Counted from the stretch's first letter, positions 16,408 through 25,899 are shown. The stretch: 64,000 nucleotides of DNA from Cognatundibacterium curvum (GCF_014284235.1 NZ_JACOGD010000003.1:124001-188000), one strand, 5' to 3'. The notes: generated from the sequence alone by a model not told the origin. Made by a program: numbers and translations.

Positions 16408-16989
16408 TTAGAGATCGCTTTGCTGCAACCATTTACGCGTATCGACAGGGCGATAAGCAGCGAGCAGATCGAGTAATTGCGCCGGGTTTGCGCTCGCTTG
16501 CAGAATGGCCTGATGCGCCGGGCGTAAAAACCCTTGTTCAGTTGTGTGTTGCAGGAATTGTATTAATCCATCATAAAATCCCTGGGTATTCAGTAAGCCC
16601 ACCGGTTTGTGGTGGAAGCCTAACTGCGACCAGGTCATGACTTCAAACAATTCTTCCAGGGTGCCTATGCCACCGGGCATGGCGATAAAGCCTTGCGCCA
16701 GTTCAGCCATCAGGGCTTTGCGTTCATGCATATTGGCAACGACGTGTAATTGCGTGAGCCCACGGTGACCGACTTCCTTGTCCATCAGGGCTTGCGGAAT
16801 CACGCCGGTAACACGGCCGCCCAGGCGCATGACTTCATCGGCAATCACGCCCATCAGGCCGACATTGCCGCCGCCGTACACCAGCTCGTGGCCGCGTGCG
16901 ACCAGCTCAGCCGCTAACTGGCGCGCTGAATCTGCATAGACTGGGGAAGTGCCGGGCGATGAGCCGCAATAGACGCAGATGGCACTCAT
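16408..16989 (-). CDS. LOG-family nucleoside 5'-monophosphate phosphoribohydrolase
   Basis: Predicted to release a base from a nucleoside monophosphate (cytokinin-activating LOG type in plants; in bacteria often AMP or related). The 193-residue product has the Rossmann-like start ICVYCGSSPG (about 3-13), GGGNVGLMG (about 39-47) and the catalytic PGGIGTLEELFEV (about 105-117). Its ATG overlaps the stop of the TetR gene (ATGA, 16986-16989), so the two are translated as a coupled pair. The physiological role is not clear. Confidence 0.9.
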   Translation of the reverse strand: MSAICVYCGSSPGTSPVYADSARQLAAELVARGHELVYGGGNVGLMGVIADEVMRLGGRVTGVIPQALMDKEVGHRGLTQLHVVANMHERKALMAELAQGFIAMPGGIGTLEELFEVMTWSQLGFHHKPVGLLNTQGFYDGLIQFLQHTTEQGFLRPAHQAILQASANPAQLLDLLAAYRPVDTRKWLQQSDL

Positions 16990-17657
16990 TCCTGATTCAT
17001 CTTCCGTAAGTAGTCGGCAGATAATTTTTCAAATACCTGTTTTGCTTCGCCGCGCAGATAGGGGCTGATCAGCACGATGACCTGATAGCAGCCACGCGCC
17101 AGAGAATCTGACATGGTTTGCAGCTCGGTATATTTGCGCGGATTACGCACGTATTCGTAGGATAACCAATAGGTTGCAACAACGACCATGTTAGTGGCGA
17201 GCGCATCAATATCCATATCGGTCGCTTCGAACTCACCATCTGCCCGTAAGCCGGTGCATAAGCCAGTCGCGACCTTGATTTTATGGGTCAGAATTTCTTT
17301 GAAATTCAGTTCCAGCTTGCGGTTGCGTGACAACAGGTCATTCAGGTCGCGATAGAAAAAGCGATAGCGCCAGACCAGCTCAAAGGTCAGATGCAGGTAG
17401 GTCCAGACATCCTGAATGTTTGCTTTTCTTCCCTGAGGGAAGGCCAGTTTCTTATTAATTTCTGCTTCAAACTGAGCAAAAATAGAATTGACGATATCGT
17501 CTTTATTTCTGAAATGATAATAAAGATTGCCGGGGGAAATGTTCATTTCCTCCGCTATCACGGTCGTAGTGATATTCGGTTCACCAAATTCATTAAATAA
17601 GCGCAGCGAGAGCTCGAGGATGCGTTCTCTGGTACGGCGAGGAGCTTTGTGTTGCAT
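16986..17657 (-). CDS. TetR-family transcriptional regulator
   Basis: A 223-residue regulator with an N-terminal TetR helix-turn-helix (about 9-55: RILELSLRLFNEFGEPNITTTVIAEEMNISPGNLYYHFRNKDDI is the typical arrangement) and a helical ligand-binding domain ending near EKLSADYLRKMNQE. It is co-transcribed with the LOG gene downstream through a 4-base overlap. The ligand is unknown. Related TetR proteins in betaproteobacteria are often autoregulatory, but I see no clear palindrome in the short region before its ATG. Confidence 0.9.
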   Translation of the reverse strand: MQHKAPRRTRERILELSLRLFNEFGEPNITTTVIAEEMNISPGNLYYHFRNKDDIVNSIFAQFEAEINKKLAFPQGRKANIQDVWTYLHLTFELVWRYRFFYRDLNDLLSRNRKLELNFKEILTHKIKVATGLCTGLRADGEFEATDMDIDALATNMVVVATYWLSYEYVRNPRKYTELQTMSDSLARGCYQVIVLISPYLRGEAKQVFEKLSADYLRKMNQE

Positions 17658-17717
17658 GTCATTCTTCTCGATGGATGATTCCGTAAGAATATCATCCTTC
17701 TCGCCAACATCAAAACT

Positions 17718-18236
17718 TCACTGGTCTGCAGTGCTGTCCAGCTTCACCGCAGGAATATGCAGTAACCGTGTTTTCGCCAGATGATCGTGCAGGAACTGGC
17801 GGTCAGGGCGTAGTAAGGCCGTCGCGCCCCAGGCAGCGGCACCTGCGGTCACTGCAATCACCATAGGCCATTGCTTGAGATTAAATTGATACACCAGCGC
17901 CATTGCTGGCAGGAACCACATCCAGGCCAGACAGTAGCGTACGATCGCTTTAATGACTGGTATGCGCCCGCCATTGTCATCGGTCACTTTGATGCGCCAG
18001 GTTTGCATCGCCAGCGTCTGGCCGCTGCGGGTCCAGCAATACACAAAATAAAAGCCGAATACCACAAACAGCCAGGCTTGCCGGCCAGCGCGTAAACTGA
18101 GCGCATGGCGGCTTTGGGTCAGCACATCAAACAGGAAATCGGCGACGAAGGCTATGCCAAATAACAGCATTGCTTCGTACACCATGCAAATTGCCCTGCG
18201 CCTGAGTGGCGGGGCAGACAAAATCGGAATCGACAT
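17718..18236 (-). CDS. RDD-family membrane protein
   Basis: A 172-residue inner-membrane protein with about four helices (about 16-38, 50-70, 100-120 and 125-145). It has the RDD-like start PPLRRRAICMVYEA, the middle motif SGQTLAMQTWRIKVTD, and the conserved end RQFLHDHLAKTRLL. The function of RDD proteins is mostly unknown; some act in ion exchange. It is the last gene of the sigma factor operon, beginning one base after the stop of the DUF3106 gene. Confidence 0.88.
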   Translation of the reverse strand: MSIPILSAPPLRRRAICMVYEAMLLFGIAFVADFLFDVLTQSRHALSLRAGRQAWLFVVFGFYFVYCWTRSGQTLAMQTWRIKVTDDNGGRIPVIKAIVRYCLAWMWFLPAMALVYQFNLKQWPMVIAVTAGAAAWGATALLRPDRQFLHDHLAKTRLLHIPAVKLDSTADQ

Positions 18237-18237
18237 C

Positions 18238-18924
18238 TTACTTGGTCTGAGGCTGAGAGGCAGGGCTGGAGCTGGTGTTGACAGGAATTGCTTCCGCTGC
18301 CGCTGATGCCGGTGCTGCGCTGCTCAGACTCGCAGGCGCAGCCTGGACGGCTGGCTTGGGGGCAACTGCCGGTTTAGGCCCCAGTTTAATCGGTGCCAGC
18401 GGATTCGGATTTTTAATCGCTTCCGGAGACAGATTAGTCAGGCTCTTTTTCTTCTCATGCTCAGCAGCCAGGCGTTTTTTTTCTTCATCGCTCAGTTGCT
18501 GATACTGTTGCCATTGCGCTGATTTTTTTTCAGCTGGCAATTGTGTCGATTTGGCGTAGTTTTCTCTGGCTGCCATGCGTTGTTCCGGTGTCAGCTTGAC
18601 CCAGTCACGCATGCGCTCTTGCAGGCGAGCCTGTTCGTCCGGCTTCATGCCATTGTAGCGGGCGGCGATTTCCAGCCATTTTTTCTTACTGAGTTCAGGC
18701 AGCTTGTCCCATTCGACAGCCAGCGGACTGAGTACTTGCTTCTGCGCAGCGCTTAATTCTGTCCAGAGTGGTTTGGTCGCAGCCTGGGGCAGAGTTATCT
18801 TGACCGCAGAGGTGTTGCTGCTGGCAGGTAAAGCGCCGCCTATGGCATAGGCCAAAGGCAGCGCAGTTGCTGTAGCGATAAGTATGACTGTGATACGCGG
18901 CAAAGCTTTCAACAACACGCTCAA
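18238..18924 (-). CDS. DUF3106 protein, membrane-anchored
   Basis: A 228-residue protein with an N-terminal membrane or signal segment (about 8-28) and a DUF3106 domain (about 48-150). The domain is rich in Trp and repeated LxxxWxxL / RMRDWVKLTPEQRMAARENY-type units with internal periodicity. A Pro/Ala-rich, probably disordered tail follows (about 165-228). It probably lies in the periplasm. It overlaps the DUF3619 gene by ATGA (18921-18924). Given the neighbours, a role in an envelope-sensing sigma factor circuit is a reasonable inference. Confidence 0.85.
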   Translation of the reverse strand: MSVLLKALPRITVILIATATALPLAYAIGGALPASSNTSAVKITLPQAATKPLWTELSAAQKQVLSPLAVEWDKLPELSKKKWLEIAARYNGMKPDEQARLQERMRDWVKLTPEQRMAARENYAKSTQLPAEKKSAQWQQYQQLSDEEKKRLAAEHEKKKSLTNLSPEAIKNPNPLAPIKLGPKPAVAPKPAVQAAPASLSSAAPASAAAEAIPVNTSSSPASQPQTK

Positions 18925-19355
18925 TCCTCCGGTTTATCTTTATTGTCTTTACTATTCAGATAAGCCGTGAAGCCTGTATCCACATAGGCGGCCGGTGGTA
19001 ATTCATCGACCAGCATGGTGGCGTCTATATCTGCCAGCTCGTTGATATTTTGCTGTTGTTCATATTCGTAGATACCGAACATACCAACCACCAATACCAG
19101 CGCCGGTAAAGCCAGTCCGAGTTTGCCCAGCCAGGAGTCCGGGCCATTGAATGAAAAGCCGTTGTTACCGGCGAAAGCGCCTTTAAATACACGTACTGCA
19201 ACCGGCGCTTCTTTTTTCTTGCGTGCCATTGCCAGCTTGCGCGCCTGGGCGAGCCGGTCCAGAGTCGGGGCAGGGAGTTGTTCTGCCGACTCATTGAGTG
19301 CACGTTTTACCTTGTAGGCAAAATCAAGATCCTGCGATTCTTTTGAGTAGTTCAT
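18921..19355 (-). CDS. DUF3619 protein, possible anti-sigma factor
   Basis: A 144-residue single-pass membrane protein: a helical cytoplasmic N-terminus (about 1-70), one membrane segment (about 82-100) and a short acidic periplasmic tail (about 101-144). The layout of a cytoplasmic domain, one helix and a location directly after a sigma factor is that of an anti-sigma factor, but the DUF3619 family has no proven activity that I know of. It overlaps both the sigma gene (19352-19355) and the DUF3106 gene (18921-18924) by ATGA. Confidence 0.85.
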   Translation of the reverse strand: MNYSKESQDLDFAYKVKRALNESAEQLPAPTLDRLAQARKLAMARKKKEAPVAVRVFKGAFAGNNGFSFNGPDSWLGKLGLALPALVLVVGMFGIYEYEQQQNINELADIDATMLVDELPPAAYVDTGFTAYLNSKDNKDKPED

Positions 19356-19924
19356 AGCTGTATTCCTTTAGCCTTAAGCGATGCAGCCAATGCGTGAGTG
19401 GCACGCGAGCAATGCGTTTTGACACTACCTTCAGAGCAGCCCATTGCGGCAGCCGTCTCTGCTACATCCATGTCCTCCCAGTAACGCATGAGGAAGGCTT
19501 CCCGTTGACGTGCCGGAAGTTTTTTTATTTCTTCATCAATAATGTTGAGAACTTGCTCACGCTCTATTTTATCAGCACTGGATTCCGCTGCTTCAGTTCC
19601 CTCTTCGGCAGCATAGCTTTCCAGCAAATCGAAGTTGTCATCTTCGCGGTTATTGTCCGGAGTGATACTGGAAAACAGGCTGACCCAGGTATTTCTGACT
19701 TTTTCTCTCCGGAAGTAGTCCAGTGTTGTGGTCTGCAATATGCGCTGAAACAGCATGGGTAATTCGGCCGCAGGCTTGTCGCCGTATTTTTCGGATAACT
19801 TGATCATCGCTTCCTGCACGATGTCGAGTGCGGACTCTTCATTCCTGACGGCATACATCGCATGCTTAAAAGCACGTCGTTCCACGCCCTCAAGGAAACT
19901 GGATAATTCTCTGTCGGTGGCCAT
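19352..19924 (-). CDS. ECF-type RNA polymerase sigma factor
   Basis: A sigma-70 family factor of about 190 residues with only regions 2 and 4. Region 2 has ALDIVQEAMIKLSEKYG (about 30-46) and FQRILQTTTLDYFRRE; region 4 has KLPARQREAFLMRYWEDMDVAETAAAMGCSEGSVKTHCSRA-type sequence (about 138-178). Between them is an acidic linker (about 90-115). The frame opens at a TTG (19933), but the ATG at 19924 (MATDRELSSFLE) matches the family start. It heads the operon with DUF3619, DUF3106 and RDD. The trigger is unknown. Confidence 0.92.
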   Translation of the reverse strand: MATDRELSSFLEGVERRAFKHAMYAVRNEESALDIVQEAMIKLSEKYGDKPAAELPMLFQRILQTTTLDYFRREKVRNTWVSLFSSITPDNNREDDNFDLLESYAAEEGTEAAESSADKIEREQVLNIIDEEIKKLPARQREAFLMRYWEDMDVAETAAAMGCSEGSVKTHCSRATHALAASLKAKGIQL

Positions 19925-20360
19925 TGTTGGCAATATTCGCTTGGTGATTCAGATAGTCTGATCCCGGTCGGGCGACCGGAACAGGTGGTTTTTGTTCTGT
20001 AAAAGTGCGCACATGCTAGCAAAAATGACTCTACATGTCCTTAACTTTGTCAAAGTTCTGTAATTTGCACCTTTTTGTCTCAAAGAAATTGTAGAAGAAT
20101 ATAAGAAATTCACATAATTCCGCTTGACCAAAATGCTGCGACGCAGTACCGTATGAGTCCGCTCCAAAATCTCGGAGCACCAAATATCTGCGTGGCTCGA
20201 CCCACAATGTTGCCGCCAGCAGATGCGCTTTAAATGAAGCTGTTTGTTCTGACCCATGCCACAAGCGTGAGAAGTCTGTCTTTGCAAAGCCTTACCACTG
20301 ATTGAACGAGTGCCTCAAGTATTGCCTGGAACCATGTCCAACGGATATGCGAAGGGGAAT
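19925..20360. promoter_or_regulatory. Divergent control region between the sigma factor and ilvI
   Basis: About 440 bases without a convincing protein gene. On the minus strand a perfect TTGACA (20048-20053) could be the -35 of the sigma operon, but no good -10 is spaced from it. On the plus strand TTGACC (20124-20129) has only a poor partner. Two adjacent small plus-strand frames (20153-20233 and 20234-20305) lack ribosome-binding sites. The ilv promoter must lie here but I cannot fix it. Confidence 0.4.
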
Positions 20361-20450
20361 ATGCCCGCACGTAAAGGAATTTCAGCTTACCGGACCTGCA
20401 TCGCGATTTCGCCAGGAAAGAGCATCCGATCAATTTCCTATGGACCTTGA
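20361..20450 (+). CDS. Candidate isoleucine-rich leader peptide of the ilv operon
   Basis: A 29-codon frame begins MPARKGISAYRTC and has five Ile codons (ATT, ATC, ATT, ATC, ATT) but no Leu or Val. GAAGGGG (20351-20357) is a good ribosome-binding site 3 bases before the ATG. The stop TGA (20448-20450) lies directly before the ilvI ribosome-binding site AAAGGA and 12 bases before its ATG. There is no room for a terminator between them, so control would have to act on ilvI translation or upstream. Coding potential is not proven. Confidence 0.38.
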   Translation: MPARKGISAYRTCIAISPGKSIRSISYGP

Positions 20451-20462
20451 AAGGACAACATA

Positions 20463-22178
20463 ATGAGTTCAGAGTTTACAGGCGCAGAGATACTGGTTAA
20501 GTGTCTGGCCGAAGAGGGTGTTGAGCACGTTTTCGGATATCCGGGCGGCGCAGTACTCTACATCTACGATGCAATTTTCAATCAGGATAAGTTTCAGCAT
20601 GTGCTGGTTCGTCATGAACAGGCTGCCATTCATGCTGCAGATGCTTATTCCCGCTCCTCCAATAAAGTCGGTGTCGCAATTGTGACTTCCGGACCCGGTG
20701 TTACCAATGCGGTTACCGGTCTGGCTACGGCTTATATGGATTCCATTCCTATGGTGGTGATTTCCGGTCAGGTGCCCAGCGCCGTGATTGGTCAGGATGC
20801 CTTCCAGGAATGCGATACCGTTGGTATTACCCGTCCTTGCGTCAAACATAATTTCCTGGTGAAAGACGTCAGGGACCTGGCTGAAACAGTCAAAAAAGCA
20901 TTTTATATTGCAACTACCGGGCGACCAGGTCCGGTGCTGGTGGATATCCCTAAAGACATCAGTATGCATAAAACTTCTTTCCATTATCCGAAAGAAGTCG
21001 AAATGCGCTCTTACAAACCGGTTGATAAAGGTCATGCGGGGCAGATCCGTAAAGCCGTGCAATTGTTGTTGCAGGCTGAGCGTCCTATGATTTATACCGG
21101 CGGCGGCGTGATACTCGCGCATGCTTCCGATGAGTTGAATCAACTGGTGGATATGCTGGGTTTTCCCTGCACCAATACGCTGATGGGTCTCGGTGCTTAC
21201 CGCGCCAGCGATTCCAAATTCGTCGGTATGCCGGGCATGCATGGCACCTATGAAGCCAACATGGCGATGCAGCATTGCGACGTGCTGATTGCGATCGGTG
21301 CACGCTTTGACGACCGCGTGATTGGTAATCCTAAGCATTTTGCCTCGCATCCACGTAAGATCATACATATTGACATTGATCCTTCTTCGATTTCCAAGCG
21401 CGTCAAGGTTGATATTCCTATCGTTGGTAACGTCAAGGACGTGCTGATAGAAATGCTGTCGCAATTGCGTGCTGTTGAGACCCGCCCTGACCAGAAAGCA
21501 CTGTCAGCCTGGTGGAAGCAGGTTGAGGAATGGCGTAGCCGCGATTGTCTGAAATATCCGACTTCTAATGAGGTGATCAAGCCGCAATCTGTGGTCGAGA
21601 AAGTCTGGGAAGTCACGCAGGGCGACGCCTTTGTGACGTCTGACGTAGGCCAGCATCAGATGTGGGCCGCGCAGTACTACCGTTTCAATAAGCCACGCCG
21701 CTGGATCAATTCCGGTGGTCTGGGCACCATGGGTGTCGGTTTGCCGTATGCCATGGGTGTGCAAATGGCGAACCCTGGTGCAACAGTTGCCTGCATTACC
21801 GGTGAAGCGTCGATACAAATGTGTATTCAGGAACTGGCTACCTGCAAACAATATCACCTGACACCAAAGATTATTCTGCTCAATAACCGTTTCCTGGGCA
21901 TGGTACGTCAATGGCAGCAGATCGATTATGGCTCGCGTTATTCCGAATCCTATATGGACTCTTTACCTGACTTTACTAAGCTGGTGGAAGCCTATGGACA
22001 TGTGGGCATGAAGATAGAAAATCCTGCCGATGTCGATGGTGCGGTACGTGAAGCATTTGCGATGAAGGACAGACTGGTATTCATGAACTTCATTACCGAT
22101 CAGACCGAGAATGTCTGGCCTATGGTGAAAGCCGGCAAAGGGCTGACTGAAATGTTGCTGGGTTCGGAGGATCTGTAA
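20463..22178 (+). CDS. ilvI: Acetolactate synthase, large (catalytic) subunit
   Basis: Condenses two pyruvates, or pyruvate and 2-oxobutyrate, in the first common step of branched-chain amino acid synthesis, using TPP and FAD. The 571-residue product has the TPP-enzyme N-domain (GAEILVKCLAEEGVEHVFGYPGGAVL region, catalytic Glu in RHEQAAIHAADAYSR), the central FAD domain, and the C-terminal TPP-binding GEASIQMCIQELATCKQY...NN region (about 445-480). The size fits the ilvI/ilvH isoenzyme type. AAAGGA precedes the ATG. Its stop overlaps the ilvH start by one base. Confidence 0.96.
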   Translation: MSSEFTGAEILVKCLAEEGVEHVFGYPGGAVLYIYDAIFNQDKFQHVLVRHEQAAIHAADAYSRSSNKVGVAIVTSGPGVTNAVTGLATAYMDSIPMVVISGQVPSAVIGQDAFQECDTVGITRPCVKHNFLVKDVRDLAETVKKAFYIATTGRPGPVLVDIPKDISMHKTSFHYPKEVEMRSYKPVDKGHAGQIRKAVQLLLQAERPMIYTGGGVILAHASDELNQLVDMLGFPCTNTLMGLGAYRASDSKFVGMPGMHGTYEANMAMQHCDVLIAIGARFDDRVIGNPKHFASHPRKIIHIDIDPSSISKRVKVDIPIVGNVKDVLIEMLSQLRAVETRPDQKALSAWWKQVEEWRSRDCLKYPTSNEVIKPQSVVEKVWEVTQGDAFVTSDVGQHQMWAAQYYRFNKPRRWINSGGLGTMGVGLPYAMGVQMANPGATVACITGEASIQMCIQELATCKQYHLTPKIILLNNRFLGMVRQWQQIDYGSRYSESYMDSLPDFTKLVEAYGHVGMKIENPADVDGAVREAFAMKDRLVFMNFITDQTENVWPMVKAGKGLTEMLLGSEDL

Positions 22179-22669
22179 TGAGACACATAATTTCTATTCT
22201 TCTGGAAAACGAAGCCGGTGCTTTGTCGCGTGTGGTTGGTTTGTTTTCTGCGCGTGGCTACAACATCGAAACCCTGACCGTTGCGCCGACTGAAGATGCG
22301 ACATTGTCGCGTATGACTATAGTGACTTCGGGTTCGGACGACATCATTGAACAGATTACCAAGCATTTGAATCGCCTGATTGAGGTGGTCAAAGTGGTGG
22401 ATCTGACCGAAGGCGCGCATATAGAACGCGAACTGATGCTGATCAAAGTACGCGCAGTCGGTAAGGAGCGTGAAGAGATGAAGCGTACAGCTGATATTTT
22501 CCGCGGCCGCATTATCGATGTCACAGAAAAAACCTACACCATAGAACTGACCGGCAACAAAGGCAAACTGGACGCGTTCATCGATGCGATAGACCGTGCA
22601 GCGATTCTGGAAACAGTACGTACCGGCGGCTCCGGCATAGGCCGTGGCGAGCGCATACTCAAAGTGTAA
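22178..22669 (+). CDS. ilvH: Acetolactate synthase, small (regulatory) subunit
   Basis: Regulatory subunit giving valine feedback control to the large subunit. The 163-residue product has an N-terminal ACT domain (about 3-75: HIISILLENEAGALSRVVGLFSARGYNI with conserved Gly and Asn) and a C-terminal ALS-ss domain (about 80-160). The ATG overlaps the ilvI stop (TAATG), so equal production through coupled translation is likely. ilvC follows 123 bases later. Confidence 0.96.
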   Translation: MRHIISILLENEAGALSRVVGLFSARGYNIETLTVAPTEDATLSRMTIVTSGSDDIIEQITKHLNRLIEVVKVVDLTEGAHIERELMLIKVRAVGKEREEMKRTADIFRGRIIDVTEKTYTIELTGNKGKLDAFIDAIDRAAILETVRTGGSGIGRGERILKV

Positions 22670-22789
22670 TTCTTCAGGCAGACTGGCTGCGAACGGATAA
22701 GGATGAAACAGATGAGTAATCGTCGCAGTGCAGTGTGCTGACCACCACCCATTGAAGCATTTAAAAATTCAGACATTTAAACAGGATAA

Positions 22790-23809
<1,020 letters not shown>

Positions 23810-23835
23810 TCGCTGCCCGCTTCGCACTGAAGCAT

Positions 23836-23866
23836 AAAAAAGTCGCCCTTGCAGGCGACTTTTTTT
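23836..23866. terminator. Terminator after ilvC
   Basis: AAAAAAGTCGCC (from 23836) and GGCGACTTTTTTT (23854-23866) form a perfect stem around a CTTGCA loop. Confidence 0.94.
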
Positions 23867-24010
23867 ATTTTATCGAAGCTCATGCGCTAAGCTGAGGCTG
23901 CTGCAAACTTGTTAAAAAGCGTGAATCATGAACAGATGATGCAACTTTGATTTCTGAATCATGTCTGAGCTTAACAGATCCTGGTATTAACTACATTTTC
24001 GGAGAATACG

Positions 24011-24745
24011 ATGAAAAAAATGATCTTGCTTGCTGCTGCAATGAGCTTTGCAATTCCTGTCTATGCACAAAGTCTGGCCGGTACGGTATTAACAGTAGGT
24101 GGCAGTGCTGAAATTAAAGTCGACAACGATCAGGCGAATCTGAGTTTTTACCTGGAAGAACAGGATAAAGATAAAGCGCAGGCCGCGTCGCGCCTGAATC
24201 AGAAAATGAAATCCGGCACCGATCTGATCAAAAAAGAAGATCCTCAGGCAGAGCTGATGACGCGTAATTATTATACGTATCCAGTCTATTCTGATGAAGT
24301 GCAAGTCGCCGGTGCTCAGCCTAAAAAACGCCAGATCACAGGCTGGCGCGTAGGTCAGTATCTGGAAGTCAAAACGATCAATTTGAAGCAGTTGCCATCT
24401 ACCGTGGCATCAGCGCAAAAAGTTATGAGTCTGAATGGCATCCATTTTGGTTTGTCGCCACAGGCGGCAGCTAAACTGGAAGAAGAGCGCATCCAGGCTG
24501 GATACAAAAATTTTTCTGACAAATTAGCCATGGTGGTCAATGCGATGGGTCGCAAATTGCAGGATGTGCAAATTGAAGCTGTGGATTTCGATGGCGCAGC
24601 ATTGGAAATGCCCCAGGTACAAATGGCAGCAGCGCCTATGATGTTGAAGGGTGCCCGTATGGCAGATGCGGTGGCGGAGCCTAGTTTCGAGCCTGGTTCA
24701 AGCTCGCTGTCAATACGCGTCAATGGCAAGGTTCGCCTGAAGTAA
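24011..24745 (+). CDS. SIMPL (DUF541) domain periplasmic protein
   Basis: A 244-residue exported protein: signal peptide (about 1-19, ending VYAQS), then a SIMPL/DUF541 fold (about 25-244). It has the family N-strand TVLTVGGSAEIKVDNDQANLSFYLE, a central NYYTYPVYSD strand and the C-terminal SSSLSIRVNGKVRLK. Family members are periplasmic or outer-membrane proteins linked to oxidative stress or kinase signalling in other organisms; the role here is unknown. GGAGAA precedes the ATG. It stands between the ilvC terminator and the pssA promoter. Confidence 0.85.
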   Translation: MKKMILLAAAMSFAIPVYAQSLAGTVLTVGGSAEIKVDNDQANLSFYLEEQDKDKAQAASRLNQKMKSGTDLIKKEDPQAELMTRNYYTYPVYSDEVQVAGAQPKKRQITGWRVGQYLEVKTINLKQLPSTVASAQKVMSLNGIHFGLSPQAAAKLEEERIQAGYKNFSDKLAMVVNAMGRKLQDVQIEAVDFDGAALEMPQVQMAAAPMMLKGARMADAVAEPSFEPGSSSLSIRVNGKVRLK

Positions 24746-24790
24746 GCGGGGCCTGCCGGTACAAAGATCCAGTGCCGGCAACAGCATGGG

Positions 24791-24819
24791 TTTTCCTGTG
24801 TAGGAATCAGGGTTATACT
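24791..24819 (+). promoter_or_regulatory. Probable pssA promoter
   Basis: TATACT (24814-24819) with the weak -35 TTTTCC (24791-24796) at 17-base spacing. Transcription would start near 24826. This lies downstream of the earliest in-frame GTG (24772) and so supports the ATG at 24907 as the pssA start. Confidence 0.5.
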
Positions 24820-24906
24820 TGCCCGAACTTTCATCTATCGCCCGGTCAGAGTGGATTGCTCAGGCAGTCAGCTCTGGTTCGGGCATATTTTTTCAGGCAA
24901 AAACGC

Positions 24907-25764
24907 ATGTCATCTTCACCGCGACGCAAACCAAAAGGCAGTTTTAAACTTTTCCCTAAAGGTGCGCGCAAATCACAGCAGAGAAACGATGGACTGCCAC
25001 CACCAGCCGTGCGTGAGCGTTCGCGTGGTATTTATCTGCTGCCCAATGCATTTACTACCGCCGCTTTGTTTTGCGGATTTTATGCCATCGTGATGGCGAT
25101 GGATCAGCAATTCCATCAGGCTGCCGTCGCGATTTTTATCGCCATGGTATTGGATGGTCTGGATGGCCGCGTGGCGCGGCTGACCAATACCCAGAGTGAG
25201 TTTGGTGCGCAATATGACAGCTTGTCAGACATGCTGTCTTTCGGGGCGGCGCCCGCACTGGTGGTGTATGAATGGGCCTTGCGTGGCATGGGTAAGCTCG
25301 GCTGGCTGGCAGCCTTTGTCTACTGTGCTGGCGCTGCGCTCAGACTGGCACGTTTTAATACCAATATCGCCGTGGTTGATAAGCGTTATTTCCAGGGTTT
25401 GCCGAGTCCGGCTGCGGCAGCATTGGTGGCGGGTTTTGTATTGCTGATGAATGATCTGCAATTTACTGGTGCTGACTTACGCTGGTACGCATGGGCGATT
25501 GCTTTGTTTGCCGGATTGACGATGGTGACGAATGTGCCGTTTTACAGTTTTAAAGAAGTGAATCTGCGCAAAACGGTACCCTTTATGGCGCCGCTGCTGA
25601 TATTGCTGGTGTACGTGATTGTCGTCAGTGATCCGCCTAAAGTGTTGTTCGGACTATTTGTGTTTTATGGCTTGTCCGGCTACATCGTATTGTTGTGGCG
25701 CTGGCGCCGCGGTCGTCCTGTTAGTCTGATTCAAACCAAAGCAGAACACGCGGACGAAAAATAA
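24907..25764 (+). CDS. pssA: CDP-diacylglycerol-serine O-phosphatidyltransferase
   Basis: Makes phosphatidylserine, the precursor of phosphatidylethanolamine, in the inner membrane. The roughly 285-residue product has a basic N-terminus (about 1-40) and about seven to eight helices. It carries the exact CDP-alcohol phosphotransferase motif DG(x2)AR(x8)G(x3)D(x3)D, seen as DGRVARLTNTQSEF then GAQYDSLSD (about 83-105). The frame extends upstream to a GTG, but ATG 24907 fits family length and the promoter position. Location between ilvC and leuA is typical for Burkholderiales. Confidence 0.93.
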   Translation: MSSSPRRKPKGSFKLFPKGARKSQQRNDGLPPPAVRERSRGIYLLPNAFTTAALFCGFYAIVMAMDQQFHQAAVAIFIAMVLDGLDGRVARLTNTQSEFGAQYDSLSDMLSFGAAPALVVYEWALRGMGKLGWLAAFVYCAGAALRLARFNTNIAVVDKRYFQGLPSPAAAALVAGFVLLMNDLQFTGADLRWYAWAIALFAGLTMVTNVPFYSFKEVNLRKTVPFMAPLLILLVYVIVVSDPPKVLFGLFVFYGLSGYIVLLWRWRRGRPVSLIQTKAEHADEK

Positions 25765-25786
25765 AATTCCGGGTTTTTCGAATAGA

Positions 25787-25819
25787 GCCACAGTGAGCGA
25801 AATACACTGTGGCTTTTTT
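25787..25819 (+). terminator. Terminator after pssA
   Basis: A 9-bp perfect stem GCCACAGTG (25787-25795) / CACTGTGGC (25805-25813) with a TTTTTT tail. Confidence 0.94.
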
Positions 25820-25863
25820 CTTTTTTGTCTGGATTTAATTTGGTTTTTTGCTGCTATAAATTC

Positions 25864-25892
25864 TTGCACTTTTCCGCATTCGCGCTTATAGT
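25864..25892 (+). promoter_or_regulatory. leuA promoter, start site predicted on the leader AUG
   Basis: TTGCAC (25864-25869), a 17-base spacer and TATAGT (25887-25892) form a strong sigma-70 promoter. The usual 6-8 base distance from the -10 puts the first base of the transcript at about 25898-25900. The A of the leader-peptide ATG is at 25900, so the transcript may have no untranslated leader before it. Confidence 0.8.
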
Positions 25893-25899
25893 CTGAGGC

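Noticed and set aside
20153-20305. Two adjacent small frames in the ilv upstream region as leader peptides
   Set aside because: No ribosome-binding sites, and no clustering of Ile, Leu or Val codons.
22703-22741. Short frame MKQMSNRRSAVC before ilvC
   Set aside because: No branched-chain codons and no terminator behind it; chance frame.
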